Notes: a model not told the origin generated them from the letters alone. DNA of 64,000 nt from Aliarcobacter trophiarum LMG 25534 (GCF_003355515.1 NZ_CP031367.1:1612001-1676000), one strand, 5' to 3'. Counted from the stretch's first letter, positions 22,628 through 30,989 are shown. Translations and numbers: made by a program.

Positions 22628-25150
22628 ATGAGTCAAACAGTAAAATTAGATATACCTGAATTTTTAAATATTGGAGTCGCTTGTACATCTGCTTGGGTTG
22701 GTACAGCAAAAGAAGATAATGTTGCTATGATTATTGAAGATGATAAACTAGGAACTGATACAGTAACTTATAAAGATTTAGCAACAAAATCAGATCAAGT
22801 TTCAAACTTCTTTACAAACAAAATTGGTCTAAAGCCTAGAGATAGAGTTTTAGTTTGTCTTAAAAACTCTTTAGCATACCCAATATCATTTTTTGGAGTT
22901 ATGAAAGGTGGAATGATTGCAGTTCCTACTTCAACACTTTTAAGTGGTAGTGAAGTTAAATATTTAGCTGAAGATTCTCAAGCAAAAGCAATAGTTTTAT
23001 CTGCTTCTATGTTTGAAAACCTAGTTCCATATTTAGAAAACTTAGATAATTTAAAAACAATAGTTGTAGCAGGAATTGATAGTGTTGAAAATCTAAATAA
23101 ACCAAAAGATATAGAGGTTTTTGCACTAAATGAGATTTTTGAAAAATGTGAAAAAAGTGCAAATCACTACAATTCAAAATCAGGAGAACCTGCATATTTA
23201 GTATATACATCTGGAACAACTGGTTATCCAAAAGGAGTTTTACACTCTCATAGATCACTAATTGGAAGAAAACCAGCAACAGATTTTTGGTTTGATTTTA
23301 AAGAGAATGATAGAATTATGCACTCTGGGAAATTTAACTGGACTTATGTATTAGGTTCAGCTTTAATGGATCCACTATTTAACGGTCACACAGTTATTGC
23401 TTATGAAGGTTCAAATGATGCTTCAACATGGATTAATCTAATCAAAAAACATAACTGTACAATTTTTATTGGAGTTCCAACTATTTATAGACAAATTATC
23501 CAAAAAACAGACTTTACACTAGATGATTGTCCAAGTTTAAGATATTGTATGAGTGCTGGAGAGCATTTAAGTGATGAGATGTTGGGGCTTTGGAGAGATA
23601 GATTTAAACAAGATATTTTTGAAGCAATTGGTATGAGTGAGTGTTCATACTATATTTCACACTCAAAAAACAATCCAATAAGACCAGGAAGTGCCGGTTT
23701 CCCACAACCAGGACATATTGTAAAACTATTAAATCCAGAGACACTTGAAGAAGTTGGTATTGAAGAAGAAGGTATGATTTGTATAGGAGAAGATGATCCC
23801 GGACTATTTTTAGAGTATTGGCAACTAGAAGAAGAGACTTTAAAAGCAAAACATGATGGATATTTCTTTACAGGTGATTATGCAAGAAAAGATAAAGATG
23901 GATATATCTGGTTTATCGGTAGAAAAGATGATATTATCAACACTTTTGGATTTAGAGTAAGTCCACATGAAATTGAAAGAGTTGTAAAAACTCATCCTGA
24001 TGTTGCTGATTGTGTTGCTTTTGGTCTTGATATTGAAAAAGAGAAAACAATTGTTGCAATTGCTGTTGTTGGGCACTCTACACTAAGTAAAGAGCAAGAG
24101 CAAAATATTTTAAAATTTGCTCAAAACAATCTTGCAAAATACAAAGCTCCAAAAGAGATCTTTACAATGAGTGATTATCCTAGAACAAAAAATGGAAAAG
24201 TTCTTAGAAAACAGCTTGTAAAAGATCTACATGAACAATATTTTGCAATAGTAAAAGGTGAAGAGATAGTTGAATACAAAGCTAGAAGATCAATGCTACT
24301 AGTTCCTGCATATAACAAACACAATGTAGAAAAAGCTAGAACTGTTCTTGCTGATACACTTATTTTCGATTTAGAAGCTATCTTAGAAGACCAAAGAGAG
24401 ATTGCAAGAGAGACTTTAAGAGAGGTTTATAAAGAGGGTGGAACTAAATTTGGAGAGAGTGAAAGAGTATTAAGAATAAACAATCTAGGAAGTGAAGATT
24501 TGAAAAAAGATTTAGCTTTAGCAAAAGATATAGAGCTAGATGGTTTACTATTCTCTAAAATTGATAAAAAAGAGGATGTATTAGAGGCCGTTAAACTTAT
24601 AGAAGCTGTTAATCCAAACTTAACTTTGATGATTATGATTGAAACTCCACTATCTGTTTTAAATATTCAAGAGATTTGTGCAGCTAGTTCAAAAGTTGAA
24701 GTTGTAGTTGTTGGTTCAAATAAACTTGCAAATAGACTTCAAATTGATATTAAAAGAGGTTCAAAAGCTATTGTTACATATTTAGCTCAAATTGCACTTG
24801 CTTCAAAAGCTTATAATAAAACTGTAATAGATGGTCCACACTTTGATGTTTTAGATGAATTTGCTTGTGAAGACTCTACAAAAGATGCATTTAATCTAGG
24901 ATTTGATGGAAAATCACTTATCCATCCAATTCAAATTGAGTATATAAATGATATTTTCACTCCAAAACAAGCGGAAGTTGAAGATTATGAAGAGATGATA
25001 AGAAGATATGAAGATGCGAATAAACAAGGTAAAGAGGTAATTATGTACAATAATAAACTTGTTGATTCTTCAAGAATAGCTTGGGCTAGAAAAATGATTA
25101 AACTTTATGAGACTTATAAAGCTCTTGGTCAAAATTTATTTGGTAAATAA
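22628..25150 (+). CDS. Acyl-CoA synthetase fused to a degenerate CitE-like domain
   Basis: 840 residues in two parts. Residues 1-540 form an AMP-forming acyl-CoA synthetase: P-loop YTSGTTGYPKG (193-203), motif AIGMSE (333-338), TGDYARKDKDGYIWFIGR (415-432) and the C-terminal catalytic Lys524 in KNGKVLRKQL. Residues 553-840 form a CitE-like domain starting RRSMLLVPAYN and including RINNL, MIETPLSVLN, VIDGPHFD and GFDGKSLIHP. It keeps metal ligand Glu672, but the family Asp after it is Lys699 (GSNKL), and the DLEDA motif reads DLEAI (581-585). The second domain is therefore probably not a metal-dependent lyase and may be structural or regulatory. It lies inside a CoA-ester operon, with GGAG before the ATG. 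The substrate may be a dicarboxylate such as mesaconate. Confidence 0.88.
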   Translation: MSQTVKLDIPEFLNIGVACTSAWVGTAKEDNVAMIIEDDKLGTDTVTYKDLATKSDQVSNFFTNKIGLKPRDRVLVCLKNSLAYPISFFGVMKGGMIAVPTSTLLSGSEVKYLAEDSQAKAIVLSASMFENLVPYLENLDNLKTIVVAGIDSVENLNKPKDIEVFALNEIFEKCEKSANHYNSKSGEPAYLVYTSGTTGYPKGVLHSHRSLIGRKPATDFWFDFKENDRIMHSGKFNWTYVLGSALMDPLFNGHTVIAYEGSNDASTWINLIKKHNCTIFIGVPTIYRQIIQKTDFTLDDCPSLRYCMSAGEHLSDEMLGLWRDRFKQDIFEAIGMSECSYYISHSKNNPIRPGSAGFPQPGHIVKLLNPETLEEVGIEEEGMICIGEDDPGLFLEYWQLEEETLKAKHDGYFFTGDYARKDKDGYIWFIGRKDDIINTFGFRVSPHEIERVVKTHPDVADCVAFGLDIEKEKTIVAIAVVGHSTLSKEQEQNILKFAQNNLAKYKAPKEIFTMSDYPRTKNGKVLRKQLVKDLHEQYFAIVKGEEIVEYKARRSMLLVPAYNKHNVEKARTVLADTLIFDLEAILEDQREIARETLREVYKEGGTKFGESERVLRINNLGSEDLKKDLALAKDIELDGLLFSKIDKKEDVLEAVKLIEAVNPNLTLMIMIETPLSVLNIQEICAASSKVEVVVVGSNKLANRLQIDIKRGSKAIVTYLAQIALASKAYNKTVIDGPHFDVLDEFACEDSTKDAFNLGFDGKSLIHPIQIEYINDIFTPKQAEVEDYEEMIRRYEDANKQGKEVIMYNNKLVDSSRIAWARKMIKLYETYKALGQNLFGK

Positions 25151-25159
25151 GGAGTTTTC

Positions 25160-26245
25160 TTGTCAAAGATTAGTAATAAAATAAATTTTGGTAACTATTT
25201 TGAAGATTTCTCTATTGGTCAAAAAATAGTTCATCCACTTCCACGAACTATTAGCGAAGGTGATGTATCTTTATACATAGCCTTTACTGGAAGTAGATTC
25301 TCTCTACATTCAAGTGATATTGTGGCAAAAGAGATGGGATATAATAAAAGACCAATTGATGATATTTTAATGTTTCATTTAACATTTGGAAAATCTGTTC
25401 AAGATATATCTTTAAATGCAATTGCAAATTTAGGATATGCTGAAGTATCTTTTGTAAATCCTGTTTATGTTGGAGATACAGTTAGTATGACTTCATCTGT
25501 AATTGGACTAAAAGAGAACTCAAATGGAAAGAGTGGAGTTGTTTATGTTCACTCTATTGGAGTAAATCAAGATGGGAATGAGGTTTTAAACTTCAAAAGA
25601 TGGGTTATGGTTCACAAAAAAGACCACTCTATAAAAAGTGATATAAATGTTGTTCCTACTTTTGAAAAAAGTGCCCCAATAAATATTGTAAATATTCCAA
25701 CTATTAAAAAAGTTGATACAGATGCAAGTGGTGGAGAGTTTTTCTTTGAAGATTATGAAGTAGGAGAGAGACTTAATCATCCTGAAGGAATTACTATTGA
25801 TAATAGTGATCATACCCTTGCAACAAAACTTTACCAAAACAATGCAAAGGTACATTTCAATGACCATATGATGAAATCAACTCCTATGGGTCAAAGACTT
25901 ATGTATGGTGGAATTATTATCTCAATAGCACGAGCAATCTCACATAATGGGCTTTTTAATGCTCAGTGGGTATATGCAATAAATAGTGGAAGCCATAGTA
26001 ATCCTACATATGCTGGAGATACTATTTATGCTTACACTGAAATTTTAGAGAAGATTGAGGTAAATAGAGATGATATTGCTCTTTTAAGAGTAAGAACAAT
26101 TGCACTTAAAAATCAAAATCCAAAAGAGATAGAAAATCCAAAAGAGATAGAAAATGCAAAAGGTGAAGATGGAAAGTATCTTCCAAATGTAGTTTTAGAT
26201 TTAGATTACACAGTTGTAATCCCAAAAAAATCAACAAAAAAATAA
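25160..26245 (+). CDS. Double hot-dog MaoC-family hydratase (mesaconyl-CoA hydratase-like)
   Basis: 361 residues made of two hot-dog domains, about 10-160 and 190-355. The length and double domain match the mesaconyl-CoA hydratase (beta-methylmalyl-CoA dehydratase) group, which interconverts mesaconyl-CoA and methylmalyl-CoA. Features include PLPRTISEGDVSLYIAFTG, EVSFVNPVYVGDTV, HFNDHMMK and the second-domain NSGSHSNPTYAGDTIYA. The start is TTG at 25160 with AAGGAG seven bases upstream, nine bases after the synthetase stop. An 18-bp tandem duplication near the C-terminus adds a second NPKEIE unit. Itaconyl-CoA hydratase is an alternative. Confidence 0.86.
   Translation: MSKISNKINFGNYFEDFSIGQKIVHPLPRTISEGDVSLYIAFTGSRFSLHSSDIVAKEMGYNKRPIDDILMFHLTFGKSVQDISLNAIANLGYAEVSFVNPVYVGDTVSMTSSVIGLKENSNGKSGVVYVHSIGVNQDGNEVLNFKRWVMVHKKDHSIKSDINVVPTFEKSAPINIVNIPTIKKVDTDASGGEFFFEDYEVGERLNHPEGITIDNSDHTLATKLYQNNAKVHFNDHMMKSTPMGQRLMYGGIIISIARAISHNGLFNAQWVYAINSGSHSNPTYAGDTIYAYTEILEKIEVNRDDIALLRVRTIALKNQNPKEIENPKEIENAKGEDGKYLPNVVLDLDYTVVIPKKSTKK
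26115..26150 (+). repeat. 18-bp tandem duplication inside the MaoC-family gene
   Basis: AAAATCCAAAAGAGATAG occurs twice in direct succession, followed by a decayed partial third copy. It keeps the frame and encodes NPKEIE twice in a surface loop. Confidence 0.9.
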
Positions 26246-26273
26246 AAATTTAATTTAATAAAAAGGAAAAAAA

Positions 26274-27257
26274 ATGACACACCCAAAAGAAGCTTTATTT
26301 GAATCTGGTAAATCTTTACCAATTATTCCAACTTGTGAACACTTTGCAGGAAGCGAAAAGCTAATCCTAAAAGGTTTTGAAATGCAAAAAAAACTAGGAC
26401 CTGTTTTTGATATTACTTGTGATTGTGAAGATGGTGCAGAAACTGGTAAAGAAGTTGAACATGCTCAAATGATTGTAAGAGTTGTAAACTCTGCTGAAAA
26501 CCCATATAAAATGGCAGGTACAAGAATTCATGACCACTCTCATCCAGATTGGAGACAAGATGTTGATATTTTAGTAGCTGGTGCTGGAGAAAATTTAGCA
26601 TATATTACACTTCCTAAATCAACTTGTTATGAAGATGCAAAAACTCAAATTGAGTATATTCAAGCTGTTGCAAAAAAAGCTGGAATTAAAAGAGAGATTC
26701 CAATTCATATCTTAATAGAAACTCACGGAGCTCTACAAGATGTTGAAAAATTAGCAACTCTTCCTTGGCTACAAGTACTTGATTTTGGTTTAATGGACTT
26801 TGTAAGTGGTTATCAAGGAGCTATTCCTGCAATAAATATGAGAAGTCCTGGACAATTTGAGCACAGACTTATTGGTGCTGCAAAAGCAAGAGTTGCACAA
26901 GCTGCTATTCAAAATTGTGTAATTCCTTGTCATAATGTAACACTTGATCTTAAAAATCCATACCAAACATATAAAGATGCTGAAAGAGCTAGAAATGAGT
27001 TTGGATTTATGAGAATGTGGTCAATTTACCCAACACAAGTTCAAGCAATTGTAGATGCTATGAAACCAGACTTTACAGAACTTGAAGCTGCACAAAATAT
27101 CCTAATCAAAGCTCAAGATGCTGAGTGGGGACCAATCCAATATGATGGTGAGTTACACGATAGAGCAACTTATAGATATTTTTGGGAATTAGTTCAAAGA
27201 GCTAAATACTCAGGAGCAAAACTTCAAGATATAGTTGAGCAAAGATTTTTTGCTTAA
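26274..27257 (+). CDS. CitE-family CoA-ester lyase (malyl-CoA / methylmalyl-CoA lyase-like)
   Basis: 327 residues, the usual size for malyl-CoA lyases. Conserved residues are intact: DCEDG (50-54), Arg84 in AGTRIHD, Glu149 (ILIETHGAL) and Asp175 (FGLMDFVSG). The C-terminal SIYPTQVQAIVDAM is the CoA-binding side. It is the last gene of the unit, 28 bases after the hydratase, with AAAAAGGAAAA before the ATG and a strong terminator after the stop. The likely role is cleavage of methylmalyl-CoA to glyoxylate and propionyl-CoA, or of malyl-CoA to glyoxylate and acetyl-CoA. Exact specificity is not decidable from sequence. Confidence 0.87.
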   Translation: MTHPKEALFESGKSLPIIPTCEHFAGSEKLILKGFEMQKKLGPVFDITCDCEDGAETGKEVEHAQMIVRVVNSAENPYKMAGTRIHDHSHPDWRQDVDILVAGAGENLAYITLPKSTCYEDAKTQIEYIQAVAKKAGIKREIPIHILIETHGALQDVEKLATLPWLQVLDFGLMDFVSGYQGAIPAINMRSPGQFEHRLIGAAKARVAQAAIQNCVIPCHNVTLDLKNPYQTYKDAERARNEFGFMRMWSIYPTQVQAIVDAMKPDFTELEAAQNILIKAQDAEWGPIQYDGELHDRATYRYFWELVQRAKYSGAKLQDIVEQRFFA

Positions 27258-27273
27258 TCTTTAAAGTTTTTGG

Positions 27274-27303
27274 AAGCTACTCTTTTTAAGGGTAGCTTTT
27301 TTT
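27274..27303 (+). terminator. Terminator of the CoA-ester operon
   Basis: AAGCTAC (27274-27280) pairs with GTAGCTT (27292-27298) with inner wobble pairs, followed by T residues. It separates the operon from fumarase. Confidence 0.85.
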
Positions 27304-27379
27304 ATTTCAAAACTAAACAATTTAAAATAATTTTATAGATTTACTCCCATATAAAAGCAAAATTTATAAAGGGCATTGA

Positions 27380-27385
27380 TATAAT
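27380..27385 (+). promoter_or_regulatory. -10 box (TATAAT) for fumarase
   Basis: Perfect TATAAT 31 bases before the fumarase ATG, after the preceding terminator. Confidence 0.6.
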
Positions 27386-27416
27386 TTTAGAATTTCTAAA
27401 AAATAAAGGAAAAACT

Positions 27417-28916
27417 ATGAGTAAAAAGATCACAGAACAAGATATTATTGATTCAGTTGCAAGTGCCTGTCAATTTATCTCGTTTTATCATCCAGAAGAT
27501 TTTGTAAAAGGTATGGTTGAAGCATATGAAAATGAGAAAAGCGATGCTGCTAAAAATGCAATTGGGCAAATATTAATAAACTCAAAAATGTGTGCTATGG
27601 GTCATAGACCATTATGCCAAGATACAGGAAGTGTTAATATTTTTGTAAAAGTTGGTTTAAAAGCTAACTTAGATATTACAAAAAATTTAGAAGATTTATT
27701 AAATGAAGGTGTAGCAAAAGGTTATACTGATCCTGATAATACTCTTAGATATTCAGTTGTAGCAGATCCTGCAGGAAAAAGAGTAAATACAAAAAATAAT
27801 ACACCAGCAGTAATTCATGTAAGTGTTGATAACTCTGATAGACTTGATATTACAGTTGCAGCAAAAGGTGGAGGAAGTGAAAATAAATCTAAATTTGCTG
27901 TTTTAAATCCTAGTGATAGTATTTATGATTGGGTTATGGCAAATGTAAAAGATATGGGTGCAGGATGGTGTCCTCCTGGAATTTTAGGAATTGGAATTGG
28001 TGGAAATCCTGAAAAATCAATGCTTTTAGCAAAAGAGTCTTTAATGGGACATGTTGATATCCACGAACTAAAAGCAAGAGGTCCACAAAATCCACTTGAA
28101 GAGTTAAGACTAAAACTTTATGAAGATATAAACAAACTAGGAATTGGAGCTCAAGGTCTTGGTGGTCTTACAACAGTTTTAGATGTTAAAATCTTAGATT
28201 ATCCTTGTCATGCTGCTTCTTTACCTGTTGCTATGATTCCAAACTGTGCAGCAACAAGACATATTCATTTTGAACTAAATGGAAATGGACCAGCTAAGTT
28301 TAATAAACCTGATTTAGACCTTTGGCCAGATATTAAACTTCCAATGGACACAATTAAAAGAGTAAATATTGAAGATTTAACAAAAGAGAATTTATCTCAA
28401 TTTAAATCAGGAGATACACTTTTACTTTCTGGAAAAATATTAACTGCTAGAGATGCTGCTCATAAAAAAATAGTTGAGTATAAAAATGCTGGAAAACCAC
28501 TTCCAAATGGAGTTGATTTAAAAGATAAATTTATCTACTATGTAGGTCCGGTTGATCCTGTTAAAGGTGAAGTTGTAGGACCAGCAGGACCAACAACATC
28601 TACAAGAATGGATAAATTTACAAAAGATATGATGGAAATTGGTATTATGGGAATGATTGGAAAAGGTGAGAGAAAACAACCAACAATTGATTTAATAAAA
28701 GATTATAAATCTATCTATCTTATTGCAACTGGTGGTGCTGCTTACTTAATCGCTCAATCAATTAAAGGTGCAAAAACTCTAGCATTTGAAGAGCTAGGAA
28801 TGGAAGCTATTTATGAGTTTGAAGTAAAAGATATGCCTGTAACTGTTGCTGTTGATACAGAAGGTAACTCTATTCATACAACAGGACCTGCAAAATGGAG
28901 AACTATTAATAAGTAA
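27417..28916 (+). CDS. fumA: Class I fumarate hydratase (single-chain, Fe-S)
   Basis: Oxygen-sensitive [4Fe-4S] hydro-lyase that interconverts fumarate and malate. At 499 residues it contains both the alpha and beta parts in one chain. The three cluster cysteines are Cys67 (PLCQDTG), Cys185 (GWCPPG) and Cys277 (IPNCAATRH); the C-terminal part has GPTTSTRMD and ATGGAAYL. Enzymes of this class can also hydrate mesaconate to citramalate, which matters because the operon just upstream looks built for mesaconyl-CoA chemistry. It has its own promoter, so any link is by neighbourhood. ATG start with AAAGGAAAA upstream. Confidence 0.95.
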   Translation: MSKKITEQDIIDSVASACQFISFYHPEDFVKGMVEAYENEKSDAAKNAIGQILINSKMCAMGHRPLCQDTGSVNIFVKVGLKANLDITKNLEDLLNEGVAKGYTDPDNTLRYSVVADPAGKRVNTKNNTPAVIHVSVDNSDRLDITVAAKGGGSENKSKFAVLNPSDSIYDWVMANVKDMGAGWCPPGILGIGIGGNPEKSMLLAKESLMGHVDIHELKARGPQNPLEELRLKLYEDINKLGIGAQGLGGLTTVLDVKILDYPCHAASLPVAMIPNCAATRHIHFELNGNGPAKFNKPDLDLWPDIKLPMDTIKRVNIEDLTKENLSQFKSGDTLLLSGKILTARDAAHKKIVEYKNAGKPLPNGVDLKDKFIYYVGPVDPVKGEVVGPAGPTTSTRMDKFTKDMMEIGIMGMIGKGERKQPTIDLIKDYKSIYLIATGGAAYLIAQSIKGAKTLAFEELGMEAIYEFEVKDMPVTVAVDTEGNSIHTTGPAKWRTINK

Positions 28917-28920
28917 ACTT

Positions 28921-28955
28921 ATATTCTATAAGGAGGAAATCTCTTTATAGAATAT
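28921..28955 (+). terminator. Strong 15-bp hairpin after fumarase
   Basis: ATATTCTATAAGGAG pairs with CTCTTTATAGAATAT (one G-U pair) around a GAAAT loop, five bases past the stop. The following T stretch is broken, so it may act as a terminator or as an mRNA-stabilising 3' end. Confidence 0.6.
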
Positions 28956-29060
28956 TTCTTAAATCATTCTTAACTCTTTAAACTATATCTCATTTTTGAC
29001 TTTTATCATAAAAATTTCTGATACCATTTCAGTTTAAAAAAATAATAGGACTATATTATT

Positions 29061-29897
29061 ATGAATTTATTAGAAGATTTAAAAGATTATTTAGGATTTG
29101 CAGTTGCCGGAAACTTTGCAAATCATTTAGGAGAAGCTGGAGAAGCGGATGAGTTTTCTATTATAGAGACAAAAGAAAAAGATGCTCCAAAGGGTATGTT
29201 CCCTTTTTATATAAAAGGTCATGATAGTTTTCTAGGAACTTACCCTATTTGTGATGAAGTTATTTTAACTCATGGAAGAGAGTGTGATAATCTTCAAGTT
29301 GAAGCAGAAGTAGCTTTAATTTGTGATTTTGTATATGAAAGCGAAAAAATAGTAGATATTATTCCCAAATACTTTACAGCATTCAATGATTGCTCTATTC
29401 GAGTTCAAGATGGTAGCAAACTTAGTACAAAGAAGAACTGGGGAACAAATACAAAAGGAATTTCACAAGACATTATAGCTATTGATAACTTTAGTGAAAA
29501 TGGAGTTTTAGGTAAATATCATATCTCTTCATTTATAAAAAGAGATGGTATTGTTTGTGATTATGGAACAACTAGTGCAGTAAAATCTTACAGCTATTTT
29601 TTTGAAAAGCTAAAATACTGGATGATTGATATTTTAAATTGCCAAGAAGATTGTGGACCACTTGAAGAGTTAGGACAATTTCTAAAATATGCTCACAATT
29701 CAAAAGGTATTTTAATAGCTGCAGGTGCAACAGCATATACAGATTTTGGTAAAAAGAACTTTCTAAAAAAAGGTGATGAGATTTTTGTATATGTTTATAA
29801 TGCTCATGCTCATAGTTTTCAAGATATTATGAATGATATGTGTGGAATGGATACATTTTTAGGGCAGTGTTCAAAACTTCACCAAATAGTAAAGTAG
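29061..29897 (+). CDS. DUF5718-like protein, function unknown
   Basis: 278 residues, no signal peptide or TM segment. The start LKDYLGFAVAGNFANHLGEA and the block PKGMFPFYIKGH look like the DUF5718 family of Campylobacterota; that family match is from memory. Parts such as EVALICDFVY, NWGTNTKGIS and LIAAGATAYTDFGKKNFLKKGDEI recall the fumarylacetoacetate hydrolase fold, so an enzymatic role is possible but not shown. Its own promoter probably lies in the 144-base gap after fumarase; AGGA precedes the ATG. It converges on the hemerythrin-PAS gene, and both stop codons lie inside one palindrome. Confidence 0.75.
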   Translation: MNLLEDLKDYLGFAVAGNFANHLGEAGEADEFSIIETKEKDAPKGMFPFYIKGHDSFLGTYPICDEVILTHGRECDNLQVEAEVALICDFVYESEKIVDIIPKYFTAFNDCSIRVQDGSKLSTKKNWGTNTKGISQDIIAIDNFSENGVLGKYHISSFIKRDGIVCDYGTTSAVKSYSYFFEKLKYWMIDILNCQEDCGPLEELGQFLKYAHNSKGILIAAGATAYTDFGKKNFLKKGDEIFVYVYNAHAHSFQDIMNDMCGMDTFLGQCSKLHQIVK

Positions 29898-29915
29898 CAG
29901 ATTATATCTGCTACT
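29893..29915. terminator. 23-bp palindrome containing both stop codons of convergent genes
   Basis: AGTAGCAGAT-TAT-ATCTGCTACT is perfectly symmetric. The plus-strand TAG of the DUF5718-like gene and the minus-strand TAG of the hemerythrin-PAS gene each lie in one arm. The T runs expected of a classical terminator are absent. Confidence 0.5.
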
Positions 29916-30918
29916 CCCAATCTAAAAGTCGTTTCTCTCCTTGTAATGCTCTTATATCTGTAACATCTTGACTCATCTCTATAACACCTCTATAGTTTTT
30001 CTGCTCATCTCTTATGGCAAAATATCTAATATGTACAAATTTTCCTTTAAACGTAATCCAAAAATCAGCCACGTCTTGCCTACCTGCTTTAAACTCTTCA
30101 AGAATTTTTAAAACCTGATCTACACTTTTTGGTGGATGGCAAAATTTAACTTCTCTTCCAATTATTCCAGCACTTCGAGGAAAAACTCTTTCATCTCCAC
30201 GGTTATAAAAGATTACTCTATCATTCTCATCTACATAAGTAATATCAACAGGTAGAAACTTAAATATAAAATTTACCTGCTCAGGAGTTAAATACCCCTC
30301 ATCATAGTGATGTCGCCCTTCAAGAGAAAATGGAAGTTTTCGTCTTTTTTTATCCATACTAGGGTGAATATATTCAGGCTCATTATTTATATCTTCACTC
30401 TTTTTTTCTAAAATTTCTGGATATCTAGGAGGCGGTGTTGTAAACATCCAACCAATTTCACTATCACCTTCATAAAACTCTTCCCAATCTTCATCTTTTA
30501 AGAGTTGTAAAGCATTTGGAAGTAATCTATTCTCTTCTACATTTATTAAGTGTATTAAATTATTATATACATTTGTAGTTTTCTCTATAATATTTTCAAA
30601 CTCTTTTGCTTCAATACAGGCTCTTGTATCCTTGATTATTGCTCTTATATCATCATGAAAAGACCACATTCCTTGAGAAGGACCAGTCCAACCATATTTT
30701 TCAAGATAAGGAAAAAGTTGGTTCTCTTTTCTTGCAAAGTGTTTTTCAACTTCACAAATTTGGTTAAAAATATTATAAAACTTTTGATAATCCTTTTCTG
30801 GGTCTGTTTTAAAAAGCTCAGAAAATAGCTCTTTTATTAAAATATTTTCTTCTAAATATACACGTACAGGATGTCCTTGTGGGAATTGTTCTATATTATT
30901 AGTTAAATCACTTATCAT
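29911..30918 (-). CDS. Hemerythrin (HHE) and PAS domain protein
   Basis: Cytoplasmic protein of 335 residues. An N-terminal hemerythrin-like di-iron domain (about 10-150) has His16, His60 with Glu65, His88, and His123 with Glu128/129. A C-terminal PAS domain (about 205-330) includes DITYVDENDRVIFYNRG and ends GVIEMSQDVTDI. The arrangement resembles DUF438/PAS proteins that respond to O2, NO or redox state. No kinase, GGDEF or HTH output is present, so signalling would need a partner. ATG start after AAAGGAT. Its promoter has an FNR-like site (9 of 10 positions) with the same spacing as napA. Confidence 0.85.
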   Translation of the reverse strand: MISDLTNNIEQFPQGHPVRVYLEENILIKELFSELFKTDPEKDYQKFYNIFNQICEVEKHFARKENQLFPYLEKYGWTGPSQGMWSFHDDIRAIIKDTRACIEAKEFENIIEKTTNVYNNLIHLINVEENRLLPNALQLLKDEDWEEFYEGDSEIGWMFTTPPPRYPEILEKKSEDINNEPEYIHPSMDKKRRKLPFSLEGRHHYDEGYLTPEQVNFIFKFLPVDITYVDENDRVIFYNRGDERVFPRSAGIIGREVKFCHPPKSVDQVLKILEEFKAGRQDVADFWITFKGKFVHIRYFAIRDEQKNYRGVIEMSQDVTDIRALQGEKRLLDWE

Positions 30919-30938
30919 CTTTAATCCTTTAGTTTTAT

Positions 30939-30959
30939 ATAGGACAAATATTATCCTAT
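30939..30959. promoter_or_regulatory. ATAGGA-N9-TCCTAT inverted repeat at the hemerythrin-PAS promoter
   Basis: The inverted repeat surrounds the -10 box; a third TCCTAT half-site follows at 30966-30971. It is a possible repressor operator; the binding protein is unknown. Confidence 0.35.
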
Positions 30960-30989
30960 TTAAAATCCTATATTAATGATTTTAGTCAA
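30948..30989 (-). promoter_or_regulatory. FNR-like promoter of the hemerythrin-PAS gene
   Basis: Minus-strand TTGACTAAAATCAT (30989-30976; last base off consensus). The -10 candidate TAATAT (30953-30948) begins 29.5 bases from its centre. The -10 hexamer is identical to that proposed for napA. Confidence 0.5.
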
